A stretch of 64,000 nucleotides of DNA from Runella rosea (GCF_003325355.1 NZ_CP030850.1:806001-870000), one strand, 5' to 3'. Counted from the first letter of the stretch, positions 9,254 to 17,873 are shown. Notes: generated by a model not told the origin, from the letters alone. Numbers and translations: made by a program.

Positions 9254-9793
9254 ATGGGATTAAAATTGCCTAAATACGATGAAGGCGAACTCGTTGAAAT
9301 GCTTCGACAACAAGATCGAAAAGCATTCAGCTACCTCTATGATAACTATTCCGACGCTTTGTACGGGGTAGTACTCAAAGTAGTTCGCTCAGAAGAAACG
9401 GCGCAGGATTTGCTACAGGAAATCTTCGTTAAAATCTGGAAGAATATTGCTCAATACGATGTAGGTAAGGGGAGGTTGTTTACGTGGATGCTCAACATTG
9501 CACGCAATACGTCCATTGATTATCTACGCGTAAATCGGCCGGAAATCCAAGACATTGAATCCGCCGTATATTGGGTTGAAGAGCATCAGGAGATTTATAA
9601 CGAACTGGATGCCAAAGAACTGAGAGAGGTGGTCTCTCAGCTCAAACCGGAGCAGCAAACGCTGATTGAAATGGTATATTGGGGAGGTTATACCCACGAA
9701 GAAACGGCTCAGCGGCTGGAGATGCCGCTTGGTACCGTCAAAACCCGTGTGAGAAGCGCCCTTAGGGATTTAAGAAAATATTTTGGTACATGA
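9254..9793 (+). CDS. ECF sigma-70 family RNA polymerase sigma factor
   Basis: 179 residues with the two-domain ECF layout. Sigma-2 (about 17-85) includes FSYLYDNYSDALYG, the QDLLQEIFVKIW core-binding helix and GRLFTWMLNIARN for the -10 region. Sigma-4 (about 115-175) includes LKPEQQTLIEM and the helix-turn-helix HEETAQRLEMPLGTVKTRVRSAL. The stop overlaps the next gene start (ATGA), so sigma and anti-sigma are translationally coupled. By analogy with SigK/RskA pairs it should control its own operon and an envelope regulon. The divergent globin/HMA genes are plausible targets but no promoter motif could be established. Confidence 0.93.
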   Translation: MGLKLPKYDEGELVEMLRQQDRKAFSYLYDNYSDALYGVVLKVVRSEETAQDLLQEIFVKIWKNIAQYDVGKGRLFTWMLNIARNTSIDYLRVNRPEIQDIESAVYWVEEHQEIYNELDAKELREVVSQLKPEQQTLIEMVYWGGYTHEETAQRLEMPLGTVKTRVRSALRDLRKYFGT

Positions 9794-10596
9794 TTGACAT
9801 AAAAGCATATATCGAATCGGGGATTTTGGAGGACTACCTTTCCGGGAATGTAACAGACCAGGAAAGGCGTGAAGTAGACTGTCTTTCAAAAATATATCCT
9901 GAAATTAAAACTGAGTTGAATCAACTCGGGGAAGCCGTCGAACGTTACGCATTTGCTCACCGGGTGGCGCCGCCTGCTGGGCTTAAAGATAAAATAATGG
10001 CGCAATTGGAATTTGCCGACGATGTAAAGGAGATTTCTTTGAATGATTTGCCTGCTAATGAAGCAAACCAAGAAGAGGCGGATGAAACACCTGTCTTCAA
10101 GCTTGATTCGCGGCAACCTTCTTTTCAGTGGGGATGGGTAGCGGCGGCTTCAATTGCAGCACTGGTAGGCTCAGCGGTTTACTTCAACGCTCGTTTGGAT
10201 ACCCTGAATACTTCCCTGGCGCAGCAAAACGTTGAACTGAATCAAAAAAATGAGCTGATTGCGAATCTAAATAACGCCGATAATCAGTTTGTTACCCTAA
10301 AGGGAGTTGATAAATCGCCCAATAGTGCAGTTCGGGTGGTTTGGAATCCCAAAACGCAAGAGGTCCAACTTAATGTTCTTTCATTGCCCGTTCCAGCGGC
10401 AGGAAAACAATACCAGCTTTGGGGACTTGTTGGCGGAAAGCCCGTTGATTTGGGCGTTTTTGATGTCAATGGAGTGATGCAAAAAATGAAAAATGCGCCA
10501 CAGGCCGATGCATTTGCCGTAACGCTCGAAATGAGTGGCGGAAGTCCAAGCCCTACTTTGTCTGAAATGTATGTGATGGGTAAAGTATCAAGTTGA
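9790..10596 (+). CDS. RskA-type membrane anti-sigma factor
   Basis: 268 residues. A cytoplasmic N-terminal segment (1-75; LEDYLSGNVTDQERREVD and a helical continuation) should bind the sigma factor encoded just upstream. A single membrane span follows at about 116-135 (WGWVAAASIAALVGSAVYF), then a short coiled stretch and an RskA-like C-terminal domain with RVVWNPKTQEVQLNV, LPVPAAGKQYQLWGLV and KPVDLGVFD. There is no zinc-binding HxxxCxxC motif, in keeping with the RskA class. It overlaps the sigma gene by 4 bases and ends 13 bases before a very strong hairpin. Confidence 0.9.
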   Translation: MIDIKAYIESGILEDYLSGNVTDQERREVDCLSKIYPEIKTELNQLGEAVERYAFAHRVAPPAGLKDKIMAQLEFADDVKEISLNDLPANEANQEEADETPVFKLDSRQPSFQWGWVAAASIAALVGSAVYFNARLDTLNTSLAQQNVELNQKNELIANLNNADNQFVTLKGVDKSPNSAVRVVWNPKTQEVQLNVLSLPVPAAGKQYQLWGLVGGKPVDLGVFDVNGVMQKMKNAPQADAFAVTLEMSGGSPSPTLSEMYVMGKVSS

Positions 10597-10608
10597 TTAC
10601 TTGCCCAT

Positions 10609-10666
10609 CATTCACCCATAAAAAAAACGCTGCTTGGAAAAGCAGCGTTTTTTTTATGGGTGAATG
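10609..10666. terminator. Perfect 27-bp inverted-repeat bidirectional terminator
   Basis: Arms 10609-10635 and 10640-10666 are perfectly complementary over 27 bases with a GGAA loop; the stem contains an A8/T8 block next to the GC-rich tip CGCTGCTT. It fills the gap between the anti-sigma gene and the convergent Dabb gene, whose stop codon begins at the next base. Confidence 0.93.
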
Positions 10667-11065
10667 TTACTTCTGAATGTTGGCATCGATTACCAGTTCC
10701 TTTTCCCAAATAGCCTGATTTTCTTTTACAAATGCTTGGTATTTAGGGTGGTTCTGAAAAGTCGTGATGTCATCTTCCGTTCTGAATGTCAAATAATGCA
10801 TGGCATCATATTCTGACTTGCCAACTACGCTAAGTGTTTTTCCGCCGCTGTAAGCAACCATTTGGGGGATTTCACGTCTCAACTGAGCAAACTCATTCAT
10901 GTGGCGTTCTACGTCAGTAGCGGGAGTGCCTGGTTTGAATTTAATGCAAACGATTTTTTGGATTTCTGCCTTTTGGCTGGGAGTGTAGGCTCCGTAAATG
11001 ATGAGCATAAAAACGCAAAGTCCAACGATCGGTTTAAAGTATCCTATTATTTTTTTCTTGTCCAT
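10667..11065 (-). CDS. Membrane-anchored Dabb (stress-responsive A/B barrel) protein
   Basis: 132 residues. An N-terminal membrane anchor or uncleaved signal (about 9-27, KPIVGLCVFMLIIYGAY) precedes a dimeric alpha/beta-barrel Dabb domain: KIVCIKFKPGTPATDVERHM, REIPQMVAYSGGK, DAMHYLTFRTEDD and the FQNHPKYQAF helix. Such domains occur in plant stress proteins and bacterial proteins of mostly unknown substrate. The minus-strand start has a promoter-like TAATTTTG at 11131-11124, about 60 bases upstream. Confidence 0.82.
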   Translation of the reverse strand: MDKKKIIGYFKPIVGLCVFMLIIYGAYTPSQKAEIQKIVCIKFKPGTPATDVERHMNEFAQLRREIPQMVAYSGGKTLSVVGKSEYDAMHYLTFRTEDDITTFQNHPKYQAFVKENQAIWEKELVIDANIQK

Positions 11066-11123
11066 GGTAAGTGCTAATTAAAAGAGTGCTCTTGACTTAA
11101 ATTTCTGATTTTTGAATACGATG

Positions 11124-11131
11124 CAAAATTA
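11124..11131 (-). promoter_or_regulatory. -7 element for the Dabb gene
   Basis: TAATTTTG on the minus strand fits the Bacteroidota -7 consensus TAnnTTTG. It would start transcription about 50 bases upstream of the ATG. No clear -33 partner is visible. Confidence 0.45.
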
Positions 11132-11169
11132 ACGAATGTTGTATTAAAATTGTATATTTTTTATAAAAA

Positions 11170-11200
11170 ATTGTAATAATTCTGTTAAAATGTAATTTTG
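11170..11200 (+). promoter_or_regulatory. Promoter for the phospholipase C-like gene
   Basis: ATTG, 19 bases, TAATTTTG: a one-mismatch -33 and a full -7 Bacteroidota element. It predicts a leader of about 165 bases before 11373 that contains a ten-codon open frame (ATG at 11213). The 306-base gap 11066-11372 holds nothing else I recognise. Confidence 0.55.
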
Positions 11201-11372
11201 CCAAATCATATTATGAGACTATTTCCAACCACAAAACAAGCTTAGGAGGCCCGTTTGGCATAGTATTGTACTTTCTGTTTGTGTTTTAACCATTTTTGCT
11301 GAGGGTTAAGGATTTAGAAGAACTAATTTTTTCACTTTTAACAATTTAAAACACTTTTAACCGCCATTTTAA

Positions 11373-12446
11373 ATGCTATCAAAGTCTATTTTGCAAAATT
11401 TCAGATTTAAGACGTACAGAATAATATTTTGTGTAAGTGAGGTGTTTAAACATAAAAAATGGGCCGTTAAATCAATTTTTATCTTTTTGTTTTTGTTGGG
11501 GGCACCCTTTATAGGCTATAATTCGCCTTTTATATGGGGTTTTTGGGCGCATCAGCGCATCAATCGCTTGGCTGTGTTTTCGCTTCCGCCCGAAATGCAG
11601 GTGTTTTTTAAGAAACACCTCAATTATCTAACCGAAAACGCTGTCAACCCCGATAAGCGACGTTATGCCGTTGTGGGAGAAGCACCAAGACATTATATTG
11701 ATGCGGAAGCCTATGGCGATAGTGCTTTGTACAAGTTGCCATTGTATTGGAATGAGGCCGTAAAAAAGTACGGCGAAGATACATTGGCGTTAAATGGCAC
11801 CGTTCCCTGGGCGATTCAACAATACAAATCGCAATTGACGGAAGCCTTTCGACAAAGAAACCCTCAACGTATTTTACGCGTCGCCGCAGATTTAGGTCAT
11901 TACATTGCCGATGCCAACGTTCCATTGCACACTACCCGAAATTACAACGGACAATTAACGGGTCAAGAAGGAATCCATGCGTTTTGGGAAACACGTTTAC
12001 CGGAGTTGTACGCCGAAGAATACGACATGTTTTTAGGCTCGGCGGAATATGAAAAAAAAACGGCCTTGCGTGCGTGGCAGGCCGTTAGACAGGCCAATGC
12101 CGCCTTGGATAGTGTTTTACAGTTCGAAAAAAATGCATCATTGCAGATGAAACCCGAACTGAAATATGCGTTGGAAGATCGCAATGGCGTGGTCATTAAA
12201 ACCTACTCGCGCGAGTTCGCCAAGAAATACCATCAAATGCTGGACCGACAAGTAGAGCGACAGATGCGCGCTTCCGTAAAAATGGTGAGTGATTTCTGGT
12301 TTACGTGCTGGGTGGATGCTGGTCAACCTGATTTGGGTCCATTGGCTTCTTTTGAATGGGATAAGGCCGAAAAAGAACAAGAGGAAAAAGAAAAACAAAA
12401 TTGGTTTCAAAGGCTTTTTAAGGTGAGGTCTGAAAATGAAAACTAA
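11373..12446 (+). CDS. Zinc-dependent phospholipase C/S1-P1 nuclease-fold protein, secreted
   Basis: 357 residues of the zinc-dependent phospholipase C-like family widespread in Bacteroidota. A hydrophobic segment (about 32-50) serves as signal or anchor. The mature part opens with WGFWAHQRINRLAVFSLP, where the Trp/His start provides zinc ligands in this fold. Further candidate ligands are in PRHYIDAE, and in DLGHYIADANVPLHTTRN and HAFWETRL, the classical HxxxD and HxxxE metal pattern. The C-terminus is charged (KEQEEKEKQ). The substrate is unknown. The start is uncertain: the 31 residues before the hydrophobic run are unusual for a signal peptide and a later start is possible. Confidence 0.82.
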   Translation: MLSKSILQNFRFKTYRIIFCVSEVFKHKKWAVKSIFIFLFLLGAPFIGYNSPFIWGFWAHQRINRLAVFSLPPEMQVFFKKHLNYLTENAVNPDKRRYAVVGEAPRHYIDAEAYGDSALYKLPLYWNEAVKKYGEDTLALNGTVPWAIQQYKSQLTEAFRQRNPQRILRVAADLGHYIADANVPLHTTRNYNGQLTGQEGIHAFWETRLPELYAEEYDMFLGSAEYEKKTALRAWQAVRQANAALDSVLQFEKNASLQMKPELKYALEDRNGVVIKTYSREFAKKYHQMLDRQVERQMRASVKMVSDFWFTCWVDAGQPDLGPLASFEWDKAEKEQEEKEKQNWFQRLFKVRSENEN

Positions 12447-12519
12447 CCGACCTGATTATATTCGTGGTAGCCTGGGCTTTTACCATAAATTCTCATAACC
12501 TTATCCTTACGCCTGTAAA

Positions 12520-13692
12520 ATGGAGCAATTTGCCCGCGAGAACTTAACCGAGTGGAAACGTATTTTAGCCTATTGGGAAAAATATTCGCCTGATTATCAG
12601 CGCGGTGGGTTTCATGGTCAGGTAAATTATGACAATCAGCCAGTTTTGGATGCCCCGCGTTCAATTATTCTGGTCAGTCGTATCTTGTGGACCTTTTCGT
12701 TGGCGTATCGGCATTTTCACCGTCGGCGCTATTTGGTCCTCGCCGATCGAGCGTACCATTATTTATACAACCATTTTAGAGATGCCAAAAATGGGGGTGT
12801 GTATTGGTCGGTCACGGCGGCGGGCGCTCCACTCGAAACCCGAAAGCAACTCTACGGCCATGCCTTTGCGATTTATGGATTAAGTGAATACTATGCCGCT
12901 TCAAAATTTACCCCTGCGTTGGATTTTGCCCAAGAGCTTTTTAAAACCGTAGATAAACACGGATATGATGTTGATATGGGGGGGTATTTTGAAGCGTTTG
13001 GGCCGAGCTGGGAACCCGTCGATGATCTGATTTTAAGCAAAATGCCCTGGAATAAGTCTCAAAATACTCATTTACACATCATTGAGGCTTTTACCAATTT
13101 ATACCGAGTTTGGCCTGATCCTACGCTTCGTCAGCGTGTTGTGCATTTAATTGACGCCTTTATGGAGAAATTGGTCAGTCAAAAAACCTACCGTTTACGT
13201 TTGTTTTTTAACCAAAACTGGAGTCCCAAGGACGAAACTGTTTCGTACGGTCATGACATTGAAGCTTCATGGTTATTGTGGGAAACAGCCGAAGTGTTGA
13301 ACGACCACGAACGGAGCGAAAAAGTAAAGCAATTGTGCATCAAAATGGCCGAAGCCGCTTGTAGTGGGTTGGGAGAAGATGGTGCGTTGGATTATGAATT
13401 TGACCCCGCCACCAATCACCATAACCGCGAGCGTAGTTGGTGGGTATTGGCCGAACAAATGGTAGGATTTTACAATGCTTATCAGCTGACAGGGGAGGAG
13501 CATTATAAAGATAAGTCGCTCAAAAGCTGGGAGTTTATCAAAAAATACGTGCTAGATACCCAAAAAGGAGATTGGTACGGAACCGTTAAACCCGACTTGA
13601 CGCCCGTTCGAAACGCGAAGATAAGTTTTTGGAAATGCCCCTATCACAACAGCAGGGCGTGTTATGAAATCGTCAGACGATTGGAAAAATAG
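12520..13692 (+). CDS. AGE-family epimerase, probably cellobiose 2-epimerase
   Basis: An (alpha/alpha)6-barrel enzyme that would interconvert glucose and mannose at the reducing end of beta-1,4-disaccharides. The 390 residues carry the cellobiose 2-epimerase hallmarks: RGGFHGQV near the N-terminus, LYGHAFAIYGLSEYY, NTHLHIIEAFTNLYRVWP with a catalytic-type His, SYGHDIEASWLLWE with a second catalytic His, and RSWWVLAEQMVGF. N-acetylglucosamine 2-epimerase is the alternative, but the NTHLH and SYGHD blocks favour the cellobiose type. It stands alone, 73 bases after the phospholipase-like gene. Confidence 0.85.
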   Translation: MEQFARENLTEWKRILAYWEKYSPDYQRGGFHGQVNYDNQPVLDAPRSIILVSRILWTFSLAYRHFHRRRYLVLADRAYHYLYNHFRDAKNGGVYWSVTAAGAPLETRKQLYGHAFAIYGLSEYYAASKFTPALDFAQELFKTVDKHGYDVDMGGYFEAFGPSWEPVDDLILSKMPWNKSQNTHLHIIEAFTNLYRVWPDPTLRQRVVHLIDAFMEKLVSQKTYRLRLFFNQNWSPKDETVSYGHDIEASWLLWETAEVLNDHERSEKVKQLCIKMAEAACSGLGEDGALDYEFDPATNHHNRERSWWVLAEQMVGFYNAYQLTGEEHYKDKSLKSWEFIKKYVLDTQKGDWYGTVKPDLTPVRNAKISFWKCPYHNSRACYEIVRRLEK

Positions 13693-13733
13693 GAAGACAG
13701 GAGAAAATCCTCCTCCTGCCTGACCGTAGTCTA

Positions 13734-14681
13734 TTATTTATTTTCCTGCAACACAAGCACGTCATGTCCCACGGCGCGTTTACCGTCTTTTTCATCAAGC
13801 GTAAATTGCACCCGATCACCGATTACGAGGTCATTAAAATCATAATCCCGCAGGCTGGTATAATGGAAAAATACATTGTTGGGAGGATATTTTATAAATC
13901 CAAAGCCTTCTTTAAGGGATAAAATAAAGCTCTCCTTGCGTTCTTCATCGTTGAGCAGCGCAGTGTTTGACTCTTCAATGGTATGTTCAGAGGGTTCTTC
14001 TCCTTGTTTTGTAAATACTTTACCTTTATTACGAGGGACAAACAGGTTGCTGTTGAAGGCTTCACCACGGCTGTTAATAATGTCTTGCATGGCTACTGGA
14101 TAGGTTACTTCGGCCAACAAATCCTGAGAAGTGCGCGTATAAAAACGACTACCTTCCTCATCGGTATACTCAAAATCCCAGCCCAACACCATTACCCGCG
14201 TACCAAGGGTGTTAAGTTTCCTCACCAAGGGGACATAATCGCCGTCTGCCGCGATAAGTACCAATACGTCGAACCGTTTGTAGAAAGCCATTTCAAATGC
14301 TTCCAACGCCAGCCAAACGTCAATACCTTTCTCGTGTTTTTTGCCCAATGTACTACGTACGGGTAAATAATGGGTTGTAACCCCCTCCGACATTAGGATG
14401 TCATCAAAGACCCGTTCGTAGTAGAGCAAATCGCCGCGTTGACTAGCTTCTCCCGCGGTGAGTCGACCTCTAAAATAATGAGCATCCACTATTTGGCAGA
14501 GGCGGGGTTCATTTCTCTCCACTTCCGCTACTTTTTGTCGTATAAAATCATGCAAGCCATTAATGCTGATACGGCTGCGGCGTTCGTGCGTGTAATTATA
14601 GTAATTGCTTACGTGCAAGAAATAATTACCATCATAAAATACACCGATACGAGTTAAACTGTTCGGATTTCTGTGATTCAT
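13734..14681 (-). CDS. NYN-domain (LabA-like) protein fused to a C-terminal cold-shock domain
   Basis: 315 residues. The N-terminal half is a PIN-like NYN/LabA domain with the expected acidic residues: Asp17 in VFYDGNYF, the KGIDVWLALEAFE segment and IAADGDYVPLV (about 143-153), followed by LGTRVMVLGW. NYN domains are predicted metal-dependent RNases. The last ~75 residues form a cold-shock/S1-like OB domain, with KEGFGFIKY as RNP1-like and NVFFHYTSL as RNP2-like segments. The fusion suggests an RNA-binding nuclease; no target is evident. Neighbours are unrelated (pdxH downstream on the same strand). Confidence 0.85.
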   Translation of the reverse strand: MNHRNPNSLTRIGVFYDGNYFLHVSNYYNYTHERRSRISINGLHDFIRQKVAEVERNEPRLCQIVDAHYFRGRLTAGEASQRGDLLYYERVFDDILMSEGVTTHYLPVRSTLGKKHEKGIDVWLALEAFEMAFYKRFDVLVLIAADGDYVPLVRKLNTLGTRVMVLGWDFEYTDEEGSRFYTRTSQDLLAEVTYPVAMQDIINSRGEAFNSNLFVPRNKGKVFTKQGEEPSEHTIEESNTALLNDEERKESFILSLKEGFGFIKYPPNNVFFHYTSLRDYDFNDLVIGDRVQFTLDEKDGKRAVGHDVLVLQENK

Positions 14682-14791
14682 AGGTTATTATAAAATTAGG
14701 TAGGGTAGGGATGCTATATAAGTATTATTGGTGATATTTCTTATGTCTCTATGCATTTATATCATTAATTCATAGTGGGGTAAATATATAA

Positions 14792-15439
14792 TTAAGGGGA
14801 AAGACGCTCAATTTTCCACGCATTATCAAGGTCGATTCGGTAACGAATGCGGTCGTGTAAGCGACTGGGACGGCCCTGCCAGAATTCAATTTCCTTTGGG
14901 ACTATTCGGTATCCGCCCCAATGAAGTGGTCTAGGTACAACTTGATCCGAAAATTTTTGTTCCAGTAGGGATAGTTTTTTTGTTAAAACCTCCCGGTTCT
15001 CAATGACTTCGCTTTGTTCAGAAACCCAAGCACCCAATTGACTATTTCGAGGACGAATGCTGAAATAAGCGTCGGATTCAGCGTCAGAGACTTTTTGTAC
15101 ATCTCCAAAAATACGAACTTGACGTTCCAATTCTGCCCACCAGAAGGTAAGTGCCGCCACGGGGTGGATGGATAAATCTATCCCTTTGTGACTGTTATAA
15201 TTAGTATAAAACACAAATCCTGTCGAATCTACCTCTTTGAGTAGTACTACTCGGCTATGCGGGTAGCCATCACCGCCCAGCGTACTGAGAATCATCGCAT
15301 TTGGTTCGATTACCTCGGCTGCTTGTGCTTCTTCAAACCATTTTTCAAATTGAAGGAATGGATTTGTTAAAACATCCTCTTCGGTTAATCCGTTTAGACT
15401 ATAATCTTTTCGTAGATCAGCCAGTTTTTTACCTGCCAT
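14792..15439 (-). CDS. pdxH: Pyridoxamine 5'-phosphate oxidase
   Basis: FMN-dependent oxidase producing pyridoxal 5'-phosphate from pyridoxamine or pyridoxine phosphate. The 215 residues match the family. Characteristic blocks are the N-terminal LADLRKDYSLNGLTEEDV, NAMILSTLGGDGYPHSRVVLLKE, GFVFYTNYNSHKG for FMN binding, AALTFWWAELERQVRIFGDV, the SRPRNSQLGAW-like segment (SIRPRNSQLGAWVS) and the C-terminal EFWQGRPSRLHDRIRY signature. It is divergent from the DUF349 gene across an 86-base gap. Confidence 0.97.
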   Translation of the reverse strand: MAGKKLADLRKDYSLNGLTEEDVLTNPFLQFEKWFEEAQAAEVIEPNAMILSTLGGDGYPHSRVVLLKEVDSTGFVFYTNYNSHKGIDLSIHPVAALTFWWAELERQVRIFGDVQKVSDAESDAYFSIRPRNSQLGAWVSEQSEVIENREVLTKKLSLLEQKFSDQVVPRPLHWGGYRIVPKEIEFWQGRPSRLHDRIRYRIDLDNAWKIERLSP

Positions 15440-15505
15440 TTTGGGTTAATTTAGATTTAAAATTGAAAAACCGGTTTTGAAACATCGAAAAACGGTCTTT
15501 ATTAT

Positions 15506-15513
15506 TATTTTTG
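15506..15513 (+). promoter_or_regulatory. -7 element for the DUF349 gene
   Basis: TATTTTTG matches TAnnTTTG, with a start site predicted just upstream of the ATG at 15526. The nearest TTTG (15476) is 26 bases away, too far for the usual 19-21 spacing. Confidence 0.45.
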
Positions 15514-15525
15514 CAAATCTAAGCG

Positions 15526-17403
15526 ATGACTACCACATTTACGATGATTAACGACGGAGCAGAATTAAGCGAAAGCGAACAACTCACTCAGCAGAGTGTT
15601 GCAGCCATGGAAGAACTTGACGTGGTTGAAGAACAGTCAGTTGATTATACTCAACTTGATAAGAAGGGGTTTGTGAATTTATTAGAAAATCAACTGGTAA
15701 CTGCCAAAAGTGAGGGGGCCAAACCCGCTGATTTTAAGCGAACAGATGAAATTCTCAAAGAAGTAAAAGTATTCTTCGACCAAATCAAAAAGACGGAACG
15801 TGACGAGGCAGAACAACGCTATATTGCTGAAACAGGTTCAGAAGAAGGCTTTGAGTTCAAACCAGATGAGTTAAGCCTGCGTTTTGATTCCCTGTACCGC
15901 CAAATTAAGGACGTTAAGAATCATTACTTCCAAGATTTAGAGAAATCGAAGGATAAAAACTTCACGGTTAAGACGCAACTCCTTCAACGCCTGCGTGAAT
16001 TGGTTGATGCTGATGAGGCAAATTCAATGAATCCAGCCACGAGTTGGCAGGAATTTAAGAAAATTCAGGACGAGTGGAAATCGGCAGGTAACATTGCGTC
16101 TCCTCACAACAGCACGCTTTGGGCGACATTTCATGCGTTGATTGATCGATATTACAGCAACCGCAACATCTATTTTGAACTTAAAGAGCTTGACCGCAAG
16201 AAAAATCTGCAGCTCAAGGGCGAATTAGTTGAAAAAGTGGAAGCCCTTGCCAAAAGTATAGAAGGTAAAGCGCTAAGCCGAGGCGTGTTGGAAGAGGCAA
16301 ACGCGCATTTTGAAGAATACAAACACATCGGACCAGGACCCAAAGCAGAGCAAGAGTTGCTTTGGCAACGCATGAAGTCCGCGTTGGATGTTTTATATGA
16401 TGCGCGTCGTGCCCAAACGGAAGATCAAAAACAGTTGCTCTCCCAAAACTACGAAATCAAGTCTAAGATATACGAGGCGTTGGTTCCGTTTACGGCATTT
16501 ACTTCCAGCAGCATTAATGAGTGGAACGAAAAGACCAAAGAAGTGGTAGCACTTCAAGAGCAATGGGTCAATGCCAAAGGACAGATGCTGCGCGACGAAG
16601 GTCGTGAGTTGAGCAAAAAGTTTTGGGCAACCCTCAAAACGTTTTTTCACAACAAAGGAGAGTTCTTCCGTCAATTGGAAGCAAAGCGCGAACAAAACCT
16701 GAAACTGAAAACCGAACTTTGCGAAGCAGTTGAAGGAATTTTGGCAGCGGGTGAGGATTCCTCTGCCAATACCGATAAAGTGATTGCGCTTCAAAAACAA
16801 TGGAAGCAGATTGGACAAGTTCCTGAGAAATTTAAAGATTCAATATTTGACCGATTCAAGAAAGCCTGTGATGCCTATTTTGACCGCAAACGGGCTAAGA
16901 ATTCAGAGGTGGAGAAGGAGTTTGTTGAAAACCTCACCAAGAAACAAGCACTGTGTGAAAAAATAGAATCAGGTGCAAAAGCAGGCGAGGCAAGCTTAAG
17001 TGATTTGAATGCGTTTAAATCAGAATGGTCAGGCATTGGATTTGTACCAAAGAAAGATATGCAGGCCATCAACAAACGCTATATTGATGCGGTCAATGCG
17101 TACGTGAGTGCTATCGGTAAACTCTCTTCTAAAGAGAGAGAGCAGGTTATCCTTGAGAATGAAGTGTCGATGGTTGCCGATGGCGAATCATCACGCAGTC
17201 TCCAACGTAAAGAAATGGATATTCGCCGCCGTATGACTCAAATTGAAAACGATTTGACGATTTGGCAAAATAACATCGAATTTTTTGGTCGTTCTAAAAA
17301 TGGCGAGAAAGTTCGTGCAGAGTTCGTGAAAAAAATCGAAGTTGCCCAAAAGCAACTGGCTGATTTTAAGCATCAACTGAAAATTATTCGTGAAGCTTTG
17401 TAA
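15526..17403 (+). CDS. DUF349 repeat protein
   Basis: 625-residue, highly charged, mostly helical protein made of repeated DUF349 units of about 70-75 residues. Each has the pattern W..F..I...W...G.....N..LW..F...ID.YY or a variant (for example WQEFKKIQDEWKSAG, FEEYKHIGPGPKAEQELLW, LQKQWKQIGQVPEKFKDSIFDRF and FKSEWSGIGFVPKKDMQAI). The last ~90 residues form a coiled coil. There is no signal or membrane segment. DUF349 proteins are abundant in Bacteroidota; the function is unknown. Methionine 1 at 15526 follows the -7 element closely; the alternative ATG three codons later is weaker. Confidence 0.88.
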   Translation: MTTTFTMINDGAELSESEQLTQQSVAAMEELDVVEEQSVDYTQLDKKGFVNLLENQLVTAKSEGAKPADFKRTDEILKEVKVFFDQIKKTERDEAEQRYIAETGSEEGFEFKPDELSLRFDSLYRQIKDVKNHYFQDLEKSKDKNFTVKTQLLQRLRELVDADEANSMNPATSWQEFKKIQDEWKSAGNIASPHNSTLWATFHALIDRYYSNRNIYFELKELDRKKNLQLKGELVEKVEALAKSIEGKALSRGVLEEANAHFEEYKHIGPGPKAEQELLWQRMKSALDVLYDARRAQTEDQKQLLSQNYEIKSKIYEALVPFTAFTSSSINEWNEKTKEVVALQEQWVNAKGQMLRDEGRELSKKFWATLKTFFHNKGEFFRQLEAKREQNLKLKTELCEAVEGILAAGEDSSANTDKVIALQKQWKQIGQVPEKFKDSIFDRFKKACDAYFDRKRAKNSEVEKEFVENLTKKQALCEKIESGAKAGEASLSDLNAFKSEWSGIGFVPKKDMQAINKRYIDAVNAYVSAIGKLSSKEREQVILENEVSMVADGESSRSLQRKEMDIRRRMTQIENDLTIWQNNIEFFGRSKNGEKVRAEFVKKIEVAQKQLADFKHQLKIIREAL

Positions 17404-17419
17404 AAAAAAGCGAACTAAA

Positions 17420-17451
17420 TTTGTGTAAACTAGTAGAAAATACTACTTTTG
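17420..17451 (+). promoter_or_regulatory. Consensus promoter for the tRNA-Thr pair
   Basis: TTTG, 20 bases, TACTTTTG: exact match to the Bacteroidota -33/-7 consensus, with a start site predicted near 17458, about 64 bases before the first tRNA. Confidence 0.75.
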
Positions 17452-17521
17452 CACCACGAAATATGAATGTCTTTAACGCTCACCTGTTGCATCATTAAAG
17501 ATTTAGTATTCGTGAAGTATT

Positions 17522-17594
17522 GCCTCCATAGCTCAGCTGATAGAGCAACTGACTTGTAATCAGTAGGTCGCTGGTTTGATCCCGGCTGGGGGCT
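17522..17594 (+). tRNA. tRNA-Thr (anticodon TGT), copy 1
   Basis: Full cloverleaf: acceptor GCCTCCA/TGGGGGC with one G-T pair, D-arm TAGCTCAGCTGATAGAGC, anticodon stem ACTGA/TCAGT with loop CTTGTAA (TGT, reads ACA), and T-arm GCTGG/CCGGC. The CCA is not encoded. It is identical to the copy 112 bases downstream. Confidence 0.97.
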
Positions 17595-17633
17595 CTAAAG
17601 TGTTACTATTTACACTCTAAACAAATAGAAAAA

Positions 17634-17706
17634 GCCTCCATAGCTCAGCTGATAGAGCAACTGACTTGTAATCAGTAGGTCGCTGGTTTGATCCCGGCTG
17701 GGGGCT
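17634..17706 (+). tRNA. tRNA-Thr (anticodon TGT), copy 2
   Basis: Identical in all 73 bases to copy 1, with the following CTAAAG also shared, so the pair arose by a recent tandem duplication with a 39-base spacer. It is followed at once by a terminator. Confidence 0.97.
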
Positions 17707-17708
17707 CT

Positions 17709-17738
17709 AAAGCCGATACGAAAGTGTCGGCTTTTTTT
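17709..17738 (+). terminator. Terminator after the tRNA-Thr pair
   Basis: Stem AGCCGATAC/GTGTCGGCT with a GAAA loop and a T7 tract. Confidence 0.9.
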
Positions 17739-17873
17739 GTTTTTCACTACCCTAAATCCACCTGCACTACCTCCATTTTTAAAACATGCCATGTATGTAA
17801 GTACCTTTCTGATGACTTTTTTGTACTTTCACTTTTAAAAAAAGGTGACCCATTTTAAAACATTGCCTTAACA

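Noticed and set aside
17610-17792. Minus-strand 60-codon frame
   Set aside because: It is the antisense of tRNA-Thr copy 2 and its terminator.
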